In this document: piece after piece, positions 45,244 to 54,304 of the stretch
Position numbering within the stretch: position 1 is the first letter of the stretch
Layout: each line of letters opens with the position of its first letter
Source of the DNA: Fusibacter sp. 3D3
GTDB lineage: Bacteria > Bacillota > Clostridia > Peptostreptococcales > Acidaminobacteraceae
Assembly (NCBI RefSeq): GCF_001748365.1
Contig: NZ_BDHH01000012.1
Span: 12,291 to 76,290 of the forward strand
Direction of reading: 5' to 3'
Length of the DNA stretch: 64,000 nt
Program-made: the position numbers and the translations under genes
Notes under the pieces: model-generated
Database searches by the model: none
What the model was told of the DNA's origin: nothing
What the model saw: only the letters and a program-made list of their open reading frames with translations

Positions 45244-48200
45244 TTACTTTGTTTTTCTCACGCCATTTTCATCGACTTCATAGCCGTCAATCTTCGTACT
45301 TCGAGCAAGAGAACCGTCGGCGTTAAAGTAATACCATTTACCGTCGGTTTCAAGCCATTTGCCGGATACCATCAGACCATCTTTCGCAAAGTAATAGGTC
45401 TTGTTGTTTCCTTTTGCACCAAGATCCCAAAAACCGACCACCATGGTCTTGCCAGAATAAAAACGCCAATTATCGCCGTCCTTGACCCATCCGGTTTTCA
45501 GCGTACCGTCGGTATTGAAGACATACTTCACACCGTCGAGGGGCTGTGTATCGGTGAGGGCCTTGCCATCCTTGAAGTACAGGTACTGTCCAGCGTCGTT
45601 TAGTGCCCACCCCTGAGCTGTATCTGGGTCAATGGTCAACTTGATATAACCGTTAAGCATAGAAGAAACTTCTGCACGTGTGGCATTTGATTTTGGGTTG
45701 AACTTATTACTTGTTCCGCCCCTCATGATGCCTGCCTGCTGCAGCGCTGTCACTGCTGTTTTGTAAGTGCTGCCGATACTAGAAGCGTCCGAATAGGTTG
45801 TTGCCTCACGGATAACAGGCAGCGTATATCCGGTAGATTTTGCGAAATTTGAAATAATAACCGCAATTTCCTCACGGATAATAGCCCTGTCAGGAGCAAA
45901 TTGATTGCTACCAATACCCTGAATAATGCCTTTTTTATATGCCCATTCGATATATGGCTGGAAGGCACTTCCTGCTTTTACATCGGTAAAACTGCTTGTG
46001 ATATAACTGCTTACATCAACTCCTGCCAATCTGCCAAGAGCTGTAACCAGCATTCCCCGCGTCATGGCAGTATCAGGTGCAAAGGTGGTTTCTGTTGTGC
46101 CAGAAAGAAGTCCTCTTCCCACCACATAGTCAATGCTTTCCTTTGCCCAATGGCTGTTACTATCGCTAAACTTCGCGCTTGGTGCAGTATAGCCTACTCC
46201 ATACATAGAGAAATGAGGTGTCGTAAAGATGACACAGCCGCTGCTTACATCATAAGCAGAACCATCCACACGTATTGCGTTGCCCTTTTCATCTACATAC
46301 ACGGCATACACGCCGCCAATCGCTTCACCGTTTCCCGGGGTATAAGGAATTGCTACCGTAGCAACACCATTACCGAAGCTAGAAACCGTACTGCTGTTGC
46401 CATAGCTCACGGTGATGTTATATACCGGTCTTATGCCAATCATTTTCTTTGCTGTTTCGGAAAGGTCTGTTTTCGGAGCCATGGTAATATTTATGTTACC
46501 GCTGCTTTTCTTTTGGATTTCCGTCAATGCTTTTTGGTCAAAGGTTACAGTAACAGGTGAACCGTTGATTTCAAGATTTGTTACCCCTGCACTCACCAGA
46601 CTGTTTAGAGAACTGCGTGTGAGAGTTGCTGTCAGTTCGGTTGCCCCATTTGGCATTGTTACATTAAGTGCTACAGAAACAGCGTTTGTGGTTTTGCCCT
46701 GCGCCTTTGCTTCAGCCTGTGCTTTGGTGATTGCGTCGGAAATGGATTCATCTGGGATGGATGCGCTTGCTGCACCGTTTGTTCCAGTTGTTGCCGTAAT
46801 AGGAGCCGACGCCGTTACTGGCTGATTTGGCTTCTTTTCCGTTGTGGTTGTCGTTGTTGTTGTTGTTGTTGCTGTTGTTGTTGTGGTCGTTGTGGTGGTT
46901 GAACTACGATCTGAAGACGATGAACCGCCGTCGGAATTTCCACCAGAGGAGGAACCGCCGCCGCTTGAATAGGTTGAAACAGTCACGATACAGGAGGCTG
47001 TATAGCCACCATCGTTTGTGGTCACAGTTATCGTTACTGTACCATTCCCTGCCGTTTTAATATTACCGCTTGCGTCTACGGTTGCAACTGCCTCATTACT
47101 GCTTTGCCATGTTACAGACTTATCTGTGGCATTGGCAGGAGTCACTGTGGCTAGAAGGGGTGCCGTATTAGGCGAAGTATTGCTATATAGGGATAGGCTA
47201 CTCTTGTTTAAGGCGATCCCGCTAACCGCCGTTGTTCCCTCTGGAATATTCTCATAGGTTGCCGTGACCTCCACCACATTTGCAGGCATTGTAAAGGTTG
47301 TGCTTGCCATCTGTGAATTGGCAAGGGTTATGCCGCCGATTATAACCGCCCACTCTTTAAACAGCTGTCCGCTTGGTGCAGGGCTGGCTGTGATCGTTAC
47401 GATCGCATTTGCCTCCGCTGTGGCAGGACTTGCTGTACCGCTATTAACAGTGACAGCGTATCTGGATTTCTGCGGGTCAAAGCTAAAGGTTGTCGTCAGG
47501 CTCGTGTCAAGCCCCTTAACCGCAGATTTGTCAGGCATATAGTTGTTGGAGCAGTACAGATTGGTTAGCGCGGTGTTATTGCCCACATCCAGTGCGCTCA
47601 GTTGATTGTATGAGCAGGACAGAACGGCTAACTTAGTGTTTTTGCTCACATCCAGCTCGGTCAGTTGATTGCTGTTGCAATACAGCTCGGCTAACGCTGT
47701 GAAATACTCGATGCCCGCAAGGCTTTCGATATTTTTGTTTGATATATTTAGGCGCTTAATAGACGCCAGATCATCCGTATCATAAATAGGTTCGTCTACC
47801 GCTTTCTTCAGTGCATTACGCACTTCCACAAGGAAGTTGGCGTCGGTGAATTTGGCCGTGATATCTGTGCTACCAGCCGGAATATTCTCATAGGTTGCCG
47901 TGACCTCCACCGCATTTGCAGGCATGGTAAAGGTTGTGCTTAATGCCTTTTCATTTGCAAGGGTTACTCCTCCGCTTACAACTGTCCACTCTTTAAAGCG
48001 TTTGCCGTTGTCTGGTGTATTTGCAGTTATGGTAACAGTTGTACCCGCTGCCGCTGTGGGCTGGCTTGCTGTACCGCTATTAACCGTGACAGCGTAGCTG
48101 GATTTCTGCGGGTCGAAGGCAAAGATTGTCGTTAAATTTGTGTCAAGCCCTGTGACCGCGGATTCGGCTGGCATATAGTTGTTGTAACAGTACAGCGTGG

Positions 48201-49668
48201 TTAGCGCCGTGTTGTTGCTCACATCCAGTGCGGTCAGCTGATTGCTGTAGCAGTCCAGCCTGATCAGCGCCGTGTTGTTGCTCACATCCAGTGCGGTCAG
48301 TTGATTGTTGTAACAGTACAGCTTAGTTAGCCCAGTGTTGTTGCTCACATCCAGTATATTCAGCTGATTGTTGTAACAGTACAGCAGGGTTAGCGCCGTG
48401 TTGTTGCTCACATCCAGTATATTCAGCTGATTGTTGTAACAGTACAGCAGGGTTAGCGCCGTGTTGTTGCTCACATCTAGTGCGGTCAGTAGGTTATAGG
48501 AGCAGTTCAGCCCGGCCAACGCCGCGTTGTTGCTCACATCTAGTGCGGTCAACAGGTTGTAGGAGCAGTTCAGCCCGGTCAACGCCGTGTTGTTGCTCAC
48601 ATCCAGTGCGATCAATTGAGTGTTGGAGCAGTTCAGCTCAATTAGCCCGATATTGTTGCTCACATCCAGCTCGGTCAGCGCCGTGTTTTTGCTCACATCC
48701 AGCGTGGTCAACGCCGTGTTGTTGCTCACATCCAGCGCGGTCAGCTGATTGTTGTAACAGTACAGATGGGTTAGCGCCGTGTTGTTGCTCACATCCAGTG
48801 TGGTCAGCTGATTGCTGTAGCAGTCCAGCCTGATCAGCGCCGTGTTTTTGCTCACATCCAGCGCGGTCAGTTTATTGTTGTTGCAGGACAGCGCGGTCAG
48901 CGCCACGTTTTTGCTCACATCCAGTTCGGTCAGCTCATTGGAAATGCAGTTCAGCCCAATCAGCGCGGTGAAATACTCGATACCCGCAAGGCTTGCGATG
49001 CCTTTGTTTCCTATTGAGAAGTACTTTACCGAATCAAAATCATCTGTATCGTAAATACGGTCATTTACTTCTTTGCCCAGCACTGTGCGCACCTCCGCAA
49101 GAAAGTTTGCGTCGGTGAATTTGGCCGTAATGTCTATACCAGTACCGGTACCTAAAGGCTGAATCCCAGCTCTCAGTAGCATTGGAGCATCAGCCGCTTT
49201 CACTGTTACTTTGATTTGAGGCGGTGTAACATCATCCGCCAGCGTTGTACCCTCCTGAATATCAAGAGTAGGGGTAAAAGTGTAATCCCCCGCTGTGTCG
49301 CCGTTATAGTCTGGGTTGGCTATCCAATTAGACACCTCAATTGTAGTTTCTTCTTGTGTTTCTGTCTCCTGTGCTTCGCTGTCCGTTGCCATATCATCGC
49401 CGCTTACAGTAGCTGTCATTGCGGAGCCGGTGGTTACAGTAACCGTCAAAGTACTTGGCAGATTCAATCCATCTACAGTTGTGCTGGTTTCTACCGCCTG
49501 TAAAGCAACATCCTCTGCCAAATCTGCAAAGGCAGTGATTTCACTTGTGCTAGAGGATGTCCCAGAATTCTGACTGCCCTCCTCTGCAAACACTACTGTA
49601 GGCAGCATTGATCCAATCATACACACTGTCAGCAAAATACTTAAAAACTTTGAATGCATTTTCTGCAT
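45244..49668 (-). CDS. Large LRR/Big2/SLH/cell-wall-binding surface protein
   Basis: 1474 residues. Signal peptide ends in VVFAEEG. Domains in order: an N-terminal region; about 15 short leucine-rich repeats of about 20-21 residues (core ALTxLyCYNNQLTALDVSNNT, about 215-520); a Listeria-type InlB B-repeat; a second short LRR block with a B-repeat; a Big2 domain (VSGIALNKSSLSLYS...); a Ser/Thr-rich linker with long Thr runs; a region of about 200 residues; three SLH domains; and about six choline-binding-type repeats (WYYFNADGS). Anchoring could be by both SLH and cell-wall repeats. GTG/ATG ambiguity: the ATG at 49668 has AGGAGG 7 nt upstream. GC is higher than its neighbours. Confidence 0.88.
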   Translation of the reverse strand: MQKMHSKFLSILLTVCMIGSMLPTVVFAEEGSQNSGTSSSTSEITAFADLAEDVALQAVETSTTVDGLNLPSTLTVTVTTGSAMTATVSGDDMATDSEAQETETQEETTIEVSNWIANPDYNGDTAGDYTFTPTLDIQEGTTLADDVTPPQIKVTVKAADAPMLLRAGIQPLGTGTGIDITAKFTDANFLAEVRTVLGKEVNDRIYDTDDFDSVKYFSIGNKGIASLAGIEYFTALIGLNCISNELTELDVSKNVALTALSCNNNKLTALDVSKNTALIRLDCYSNQLTTLDVSNNTALTHLYCYNNQLTALDVSNNTALTTLDVSKNTALTELDVSNNIGLIELNCSNTQLIALDVSNNTALTGLNCSYNLLTALDVSNNAALAGLNCSYNLLTALDVSNNTALTLLYCYNNQLNILDVSNNTALTLLYCYNNQLNILDVSNNTGLTKLYCYNNQLTALDVSNNTALIRLDCYSNQLTALDVSNNTALTTLYCYNNYMPAESAVTGLDTNLTTIFAFDPQKSSYAVTVNSGTASQPTAAAGTTVTITANTPDNGKRFKEWTVVSGGVTLANEKALSTTFTMPANAVEVTATYENIPAGSTDITAKFTDANFLVEVRNALKKAVDEPIYDTDDLASIKRLNISNKNIESLAGIEYFTALAELYCNSNQLTELDVSKNTKLAVLSCSYNQLSALDVGNNTALTNLYCSNNYMPDKSAVKGLDTSLTTTFSFDPQKSRYAVTVNSGTASPATAEANAIVTITASPAPSGQLFKEWAVIIGGITLANSQMASTTFTMPANVVEVTATYENIPEGTTAVSGIALNKSSLSLYSNTSPNTAPLLATVTPANATDKSVTWQSSNEAVATVDASGNIKTAGNGTVTITVTTNDGGYTASCIVTVSTYSSGGGSSSGGNSDGGSSSSDRSSTTTTTTTTTATTTTTTTTTTEKKPNQPVTASAPITATTGTNGAASASIPDESISDAITKAQAEAKAQGKTTNAVSVALNVTMPNGATELTATLTRSSLNSLVSAGVTNLEINGSPVTVTFDQKALTEIQKKSSGNINITMAPKTDLSETAKKMIGIRPVYNITVSYGNSSTVSSFGNGVATVAIPYTPGNGEAIGGVYAVYVDEKGNAIRVDGSAYDVSSGCVIFTTPHFSMYGVGYTAPSAKFSDSNSHWAKESIDYVVGRGLLSGTTETTFAPDTAMTRGMLVTALGRLAGVDVSSYITSSFTDVKAGSAFQPYIEWAYKKGIIQGIGSNQFAPDRAIIREEIAVIISNFAKSTGYTLPVIREATTYSDASSIGSTYKTAVTALQQAGIMRGGTSNKFNPKSNATRAEVSSMLNGYIKLTIDPDTAQGWALNDAGQYLYFKDGKALTDTQPLDGVKYVFNTDGTLKTGWVKDGDNWRFYSGKTMVVGFWDLGAKGNNKTYYFAKDGLMVSGKWLETDGKWYYFNADGSLARSTKIDGYEVDENGVRKTK
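48178..48920 (-). repeat. About 60-63-bp tandem repeats encoding LRR units
   Basis: Many near-identical units with the core (plus) GTTGTTGCTCACATCCAG and variable 5' parts (GTTGTAACAGTACAG or GAGCAGTTCAG). Near-identity at the DNA level indicates recent expansion or recombination among units. Confidence 0.85.
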
Positions 49669-49670
49669 GT

Positions 49671-49970
49671 TCACTCCTCCTTTAAATTTCCTAATTTATT
49701 TGGTGTTTTATTGCCCTGCGCCAGCATGGTAAAAATCTCTGCCACTGTGAATGACGGGCCATTCACCCAATATAGTCTTTTCCCATCCGTCTGCGGGCGG
49801 TCAAACAGATGGGCTTCAATGAGCTTTGCAAAAGCAGGCTCATCAATCCAGTCACCCAACTCTAACAGGATTGTATGCCCATTGGAGAGGGTAATATCAA
49901 AGCAGTCACCGTCTAATGCACCCACTTTAGCGATGGTTGGCAGTTCTGTTTCCGCCTTGTTCCATGTCAA
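49671..49970 (-). CDS. DUF2442-domain protein
   Basis: 99 residues, TTG start with AGGAGG 9 nt upstream. ITLSNGHTILLELGDWIDEPAF and LYWVNGPSFTVAEIF fit the DUF2442 beta-rich family, which often occurs with mobile or toxin-antitoxin genes. It directly precedes the surface-protein gene (2-nt gap), so the two are co-transcribed; function unknown. Confidence 0.65.
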   Translation of the reverse strand: MTWNKAETELPTIAKVGALDGDCFDITLSNGHTILLELGDWIDEPAFAKLIEAHLFDRPQTDGKRLYWVNGPSFTVAEIFTMLAQGNKTPNKLGNLKEE

Positions 49971-50043
49971 ACCAAATCACCTCCTAAAAATCCTTTTGTC
50001 AGCTTATGCAATATATATTATAAAATAGTGGCAAACAAAAAGT

Positions 50044-50073
50044 GGCGAGCGTGTCAAAATTGACACGCTCGCC
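50044..50073 (-). terminator. Terminator after the response regulator gene
   Basis: A perfect 14-bp palindrome GGCGAGCGTGTCAA/TTGACACGCTCGCC with a 2-nt loop; on the minus strand ACTTTTTG follows. Confidence 0.85.
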
Positions 50074-50098
50074 ATAGTTATTTTTTTGCTTCGTTTTT

Positions 50099-50788
50099 TT
50101 ATTCTTTTTCAAGACAATAGCCTTCGCCCCTCGACCACGATATTTGCCAGCCGCTGCCCTCCATTTTGCTCCGCAAACGTTTAATCGTGCTTTTTAAGGC
50201 ATTGGCATCGGCCATCTGTGGTTTGTGCCATACCTTTTCATACAGATATTCTCCGTCAATAAAACGCACTGGATTCTGTATGAAAATGAGCAGCAGGGCA
50301 AATTCCTTTTGGGTCAGCAGCAGATCAACACCATCCAGCATCGCTACGCTTGCCGTCATATCCAGCGTAAAGCGGTCTTTGGTGATGGTTTCCGGCACAC
50401 GCTGGGCACGGCGCAAAAGTGCCTCCACCCGTGCCAGCAGGATTGAAAAGTCGTAGGGCTTGGTGAGATAGTCGTCCCCACCCGCAGTAAGTCCTCGGAT
50501 GATATCCTCTGGCGTAGTCAGTCCGGTAAGCAGCAGAATTGGAATGCCTGTGTGCTCTCCCGTCCTCAGTTCCTGCATAAAATCCAGACCGCTGCCATCG
50601 GGAAGCATGATATCCAAAATGACGGCATCTGGTTTGCGTGCCACTATGGAAGTACGAGCCGCACACAGTGTCAATGCTGCCATGGTTTCAAAGCCTTCCA
50701 ATCCAAACAGTCGCTGATTGCCGCGCATGATTTTTTCATTGTCCTCCACCAGCAAAATCAGCTTGCCTTTTCCAGTTTTGACGTTCAT
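50099..50788 (-). CDS. OmpR-family response regulator
   Basis: 229 residues. Receiver with KLILLVEDN and phosphoacceptor Asp in DAVILDIMLPDG, Lys in DYLTKPYDF, and a C-terminal winged-helix DNA-binding domain (LLTQKEFALLLIFIQNP ... DANALKSTIKRLRSKMEG). RBS GGAGGTG. 4-nt overlap with the kinase gene. Probably controls the neighbouring surface-protein genes, an inference from position. Confidence 0.93.
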   Translation of the reverse strand: MNVKTGKGKLILLVEDNEKIMRGNQRLFGLEGFETMAALTLCAARTSIVARKPDAVILDIMLPDGSGLDFMQELRTGEHTGIPILLLTGLTTPEDIIRGLTAGGDDYLTKPYDFSILLARVEALLRRAQRVPETITKDRFTLDMTASVAMLDGVDLLLTQKEFALLLIFIQNPVRFIDGEYLYEKVWHKPQMADANALKSTIKRLRSKMEGSGWQISWSRGEGYCLEKE

Positions 50789-52083
50789 CTTCCATCACCT
50801 CCATATTGTCCTTGATAAGCAGGTAGGGTGAAGGACACCTTTGTACCCTTGCCAAAGTCGCTTGCGATAGAAATTGCTCCACCGTGGGATTCTACCACCG
50901 TTTTACAGAGAAACAGCCCGAAGCCCGTACCGCCATTTAACTTATCGGTGACACCTCGCTCAAACACATGGGGCAGAAGCTCCTTGGGAATGCCAGAGCC
51001 ATTGTCGCAGATAGTAACGGTGATCTGTCTGCCATCTCCAATGGCACTCATGGAAATGAATCCATTTTCGGTGTGGGCTTGGGCGTTTTGAATGAGATTT
51101 ACCGCCACTTGGGAAAGTAAATCAGCGTTGCCAAACACGGTAAGTTTTTTTTCAATCTCCGTTTTGAGCTTATTGCCACGCTTGGAGAGGGTCAGCCGCA
51201 GCATATCCGCTACTCCGCCCAACAAGGTGGAGAAATCGGTTTTCCCCTTTTCTGTTCCCTCACTGATGGATGCAAGCGTCAGCATTCCGCCCACCATGCG
51301 AGATAACCGCATAATTTCTGCCTGTGCATCCTCCAGTAGCTCTGTCACCTCCGGATCGGTGATTGAATTATCCACACTTTGCAAAATTCCGCTCACTGCC
51401 TGTATGTTAACTGAAATAACGGTAAGGGGGGTGCGCATCTCGTGGGAGGTGTTCGCTAAAAATTCGGTTTTAGCGCGATTGATTTGGGCTAGCATAACAT
51501 TTTGTTCGTCTAGTTTCCGCTGCTGTTCGTTGTAGAGCCGAAAATGCAGATACAAGCTTACGCCCAGCACCACGCTGACTACAACAAACGCAATGATCAC
51601 GTCGGCAAGCATTTGAGTCTCCGTGTCAAAGTGATGAACTGATTCGGGGTAATGGTATGCGACCACGCAAATTCCGATATAGAGCAGAATTTCCGCCAGC
51701 GATAAGAAGATGGCCCGTTTCCCTTCGAGCATAAAAATGGTAAACGCCACGGCGAACACAAAAAATGCAGGCATTCCACTGTGATATCCTCCGCTCGAGA
51801 AAAAGAGCATCGGAAAGAGCAGAAGAAAAATCCCAACAATAGTGATTGTGTAGCATAGCTGGTAGTTCCCTGAACGGTGCGAATAGGTCAGCAATGCAAA
51901 GGAAAGCGCCGCAACAAGAAAATTTACGACGGCATTCCCCACAAGACCATTGGTGGCACCCAGTACCCCCATCACCAGACTGACTGCTGTGCCGCCAAAG
52001 GCCAGGACATGAAACAACCTTACACGCAGCTCCATTGTAGGCCCAAAGTAGATTTTACAAATGCGTGAAATGAACTTTCTCAC
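50785..52083 (-). CDS. Membrane sensor histidine kinase
   Basis: 432 residues with about six N-terminal transmembrane segments (to about residue 190) and almost no extracytoplasmic domain, then HisKA with NTSHEMRTPLTV and HATPase_c with DNGSGIP and GGTGFGLFLCKT. GTG start at 52083, with GGAGGTGAG upstream and 4 nt shared with the upstream HTH frame. Partner of the OmpR-type regulator. Confidence 0.9.
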   Translation of the reverse strand: MRKFISRICKIYFGPTMELRVRLFHVLAFGGTAVSLVMGVLGATNGLVGNAVVNFLVAALSFALLTYSHRSGNYQLCYTITIVGIFLLLFPMLFFSSGGYHSGMPAFFVFAVAFTIFMLEGKRAIFLSLAEILLYIGICVVAYHYPESVHHFDTETQMLADVIIAFVVVSVVLGVSLYLHFRLYNEQQRKLDEQNVMLAQINRAKTEFLANTSHEMRTPLTVISVNIQAVSGILQSVDNSITDPEVTELLEDAQAEIMRLSRMVGGMLTLASISEGTEKGKTDFSTLLGGVADMLRLTLSKRGNKLKTEIEKKLTVFGNADLLSQVAVNLIQNAQAHTENGFISMSAIGDGRQITVTICDNGSGIPKELLPHVFERGVTDKLNGGTGFGLFLCKTVVESHGGAISIASDFGKGTKVSFTLPAYQGQYGGDGR

Positions 52084-52241
52084 TTTTTCTCACCTCCGGC
52101 TTCTGTTTGTTGTCTCAGTATTTTTCGTGGGTCAGTAGGCTTTTGAGCATCAGTGGGGATACACCACGACCTCCCAAAGCGCGTTCGTCCGAAAATGCGC
52201 CCAGCGGCATAAATTTGCTCTGCAACCGAACCACAAGCCAT
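52080..52241 (-). pseudogene. Remnant of a small HTH DNA-binding protein
   Basis: 53 residues from an ATG at 52241: VAEQIYAAGRIFGRTRFGRSW followed by CIPTDAQKPTDPRK. This fits the C-terminal half of excisionase/MerR-type HTH_17 proteins; the N-terminal half is missing because an in-frame stop (TAG) lies 9-12 nt upstream of the ATG. Overlaps the kinase start (GTGA). Marks the edge of the GC-rich island. Confidence 0.45.
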
Positions 52242-52250
52242 TTCAATGCC

Positions 52251-52904
52251 CTAGTTAAATTCTTGCTGATTGAACGTTTTACAACTGATTTTAAACATCA
52301 CAATCGACCAAAACACGGTGATAAAAGGTGATAACACTAGCCCTATGACGATTGCGGTATTGCTAAAAGTAATACCAAAGGTCACCATGATCTGATAAAG
52401 CCCAAGGCTGACCATCACTGGCAAAGCAAACGCCACTATAGATAAAATACGGGCTTTTTCGGCTCCGAACTTGTAAAGTAGCGGAATCACAATACTTCCA
52501 AAGAAAAAAGCGATTACCATGCCTATGCCTGCCGCTGAAATCAAAGTTAACCAGCCTGACAAACTCATGTAATCAAACTTCTTAAAAAGAATACCGCCTA
52601 TAGCGCCGAAAACAAGTCCAAATCCAGCACCTATCGTCGTGAAAATCAACAATACTATAAATTTGCTCATCACAATTTGTTTTTTTGAAATCGGCATAAT
52701 AATCGCATAATTTGTCCATTTTGCATTTTCATCAAAAGCAAAAGTCGTAACGACCATCATACTACACATGATGCAACTCATAATGATATAACTGATTGGA
52801 CCGTTTACGGGTAATAACAAAACCATAAACAGGATGAGTATGAGCAGCATCGACCTTGAGTTATGTCCAATATTGTACACATCTTTTAAAATCAAACTTT
52901 TCAT
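52251..52904 (-). CDS. ABC-2 type transporter permease
   Basis: 217 residues, six transmembrane segments, typical of small ABC2_membrane_5 permeases coupled to YtrA-type systems (MKSLILKDVYNIGHNSRS, PISKKQIVMSKFIVLLIF). ATGA overlap with the ATPase gene. Export function and substrate unknown. Confidence 0.85.
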   Translation of the reverse strand: MKSLILKDVYNIGHNSRSMLLILILFMVLLLPVNGPISYIIMSCIMCSMMVVTTFAFDENAKWTNYAIIMPISKKQIVMSKFIVLLIFTTIGAGFGLVFGAIGGILFKKFDYMSLSGWLTLISAAGIGMVIAFFFGSIVIPLLYKFGAEKARILSIVAFALPVMVSLGLYQIMVTFGITFSNTAIVIGLVLSPFITVFWSIVMFKISCKTFNQQEFN

Positions 52905-53767
52905 GTCACCTGTACCCCCTTTATATAGAGTAAGAGAATATCATCTATAGAAGCGTTATCAATAACTGCATCCTTATACAATCTTTTAAACTTATCTTTA
53001 TCGTCTACTAAAACATCCCACTGAAAATCACATTTTCGATAAGCTAATACCGCCTTTTTATCAATTGACTCAAACAAATCTGAACCACACCGGATAATAC
53101 CATATTTATATATGAGCTCATCTTTTGATTTACTCAAAATAATTTGACCTTGATGTATAAACACGATATAATCTGCTACTTTTTCAAGATCTGTCGTGAT
53201 GTGAGAGGACATTAAAATAGAATGATCTTCATCCTGGACGAAATCTAAAAAAACATCCAATATATCATCGCGCATGACAGGGTCTAAACCACTTGTGGCT
53301 TCATCCAAAATCAAAATTTTAGGATCATGAGATAGAGCAGCAGCGATGCATAATTTTGTTTTCATCCCCTTCGAGAACGCTTTGATTTTTTTAGCCTGTG
53401 GCAACTTGAATTTCACCAAGTAACTTTGGTATACCGCATCATCCCATTGCTTATAACTTGCGGCCAAAATTTTACCGATTTTTAAAGGTGTCAACGTTTC
53501 GTGAAAATTGATGCCATCAAATACAACACCAACGTCCTCTTTCCATTCTTGCGAATTCTCTGATCTTTCTTGTCCCCAAAAAATAACCGTACCACATTCC
53601 TTGTGAACCAAATCCAGTGCAATATTAATCGTTGTGCTTTTTCCCGCACCATTTTCACCAATCAAGCCTACAATTGAACCTTTGGGCACCTTAAACGACA
53701 CCTCATTTAAGCTAAAATCTGGATATTTTTTGGTGATCTCTATTAGTTCTAAGGCATACTCACTCAT
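52901..53767 (-). CDS. ABC transporter ATP-binding protein
   Basis: 288 residues. Walker A GENGAGKST near residue 37-45, signature FSKGMKTKL near 135, Walker B ILILDEATSGLDP near 151, and H-loop SSHI. The last ~70 residues are the usual accessory domain. RBS GAGGAGG inside the end of the GntR gene. Operon: gntR, ATPase, permease. Confidence 0.93.
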   Translation of the reverse strand: MSEYALELIEITKKYPDFSLNEVSFKVPKGSIVGLIGENGAGKSTTINIALDLVHKECGTVIFWGQERSENSQEWKEDVGVVFDGINFHETLTPLKIGKILAASYKQWDDAVYQSYLVKFKLPQAKKIKAFSKGMKTKLCIAAALSHDPKILILDEATSGLDPVMRDDILDVFLDFVQDEDHSILMSSHITTDLEKVADYIVFIHQGQIILSKSKDELIYKYGIIRCGSDLFESIDKKAVLAYRKCDFQWDVLVDDKDKFKRLYKDAVIDNASIDDILLLYIKGVQVT

Positions 53768-53768
53768 A

Positions 53769-54146
53769 TTAATCCTCCTCGTGGTAAAACAGCTTCACCA
53801 ATTCAACTAATTTTTCAAGTGGAATGCCATTTGTTCTTCCAATCTCCACAGCTTCCTGTAAGTGCATTTCCACTTTGCGCTTTTGTTCTTCCTGAATAAA
53901 GTCCTTATTTTGAGCGGCTACAAAGCTGCCACGTCCGACAGTCGTCTCTATAAAACCATCTCTTTGTAAATCCTCATAAGCCTTTTGAACCGTTATCACA
54001 CTAACATGCAATGATTTGGCTAGTGAACGCATCGAAGGTATCGGATCACCCGTTTTTAGTTCACCACGCATGATTTTTGCTTTAAACTGAGACGTGATTT
54101 GCTCATAAATAGGCTTACTGGTATTACTGCTAATTATGATCTCCAT
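53769..54146 (-). CDS. GntR-family (YtrA-type) transcriptional regulator
   Basis: 125 residues. N-terminal winged HTH (PIYEQITSQFKAKIMRGEL, PSMRSLAKSLHVSVITVQKAY) and a short C-terminal dimerisation segment, the YtrA subfamily layout. First gene of an autoregulated ABC operon; its operator is at 54171-54191. Confidence 0.9.
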   Translation of the reverse strand: MEIIISSNTSKPIYEQITSQFKAKIMRGELKTGDPIPSMRSLAKSLHVSVITVQKAYEDLQRDGFIETTVGRGSFVAAQNKDFIQEEQKRKVEMHLQEAVEIGRTNGIPLEKLVELVKLFYHEED

Positions 54147-54170
54147 AAAAGCCCTCCAAATGAACTTTAG

Positions 54171-54191
54171 TGTACTTGTCTTATAAGTACA
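54171..54191. promoter_or_regulatory. Inverted-repeat operator for the GntR regulator
   Basis: TGTACTT and AAGTACA with a 7-nt spacer, perfect 7-bp arms. Located 25 nt before the gntR start and directly downstream of its -10 box, the usual position for a repressor site. Confidence 0.8.
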
Positions 54192-54219
54192 TTTTAACGT
54201 CGCTTTTTTGACTTGTCAA
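54191..54219 (-). promoter_or_regulatory. Promoter of the gntR-ABC operon
   Basis: On the minus strand TTGACA (54214-54219) and TAAAAT (54191-54196) with a 17-nt spacer; the -10 abuts the operator. Confidence 0.75.
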
Positions 54220-54304
54220 TAGTTATTGGCTTAGTAAAGTTAAAATTACAATAAATTTATTTCATGTTAATATCTATTATTCTGTATTCCAAATAAATTA
54301 TGCT

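Noticed and set aside
48178..48920. Regular repeats looking like a CRISPR array
   Set aside because: Units are coding, in frame, with leucine-rich-repeat periodicity and no unique spacers or cas genes nearby.
45901..49573. Several long plus-strand open frames opposite the surface-protein gene
   Set aside because: They are the antisense of a low-complexity, repeat-rich gene with no RBS and odd composition (Val/Ala or Ser/Cys runs).
52084..52250. A second open minus frame containing GAFSDERALGGRGVSPLM
   Set aside because: The alternative frame gives a better-supported HTH-like product that couples to the kinase start; I could not support both.
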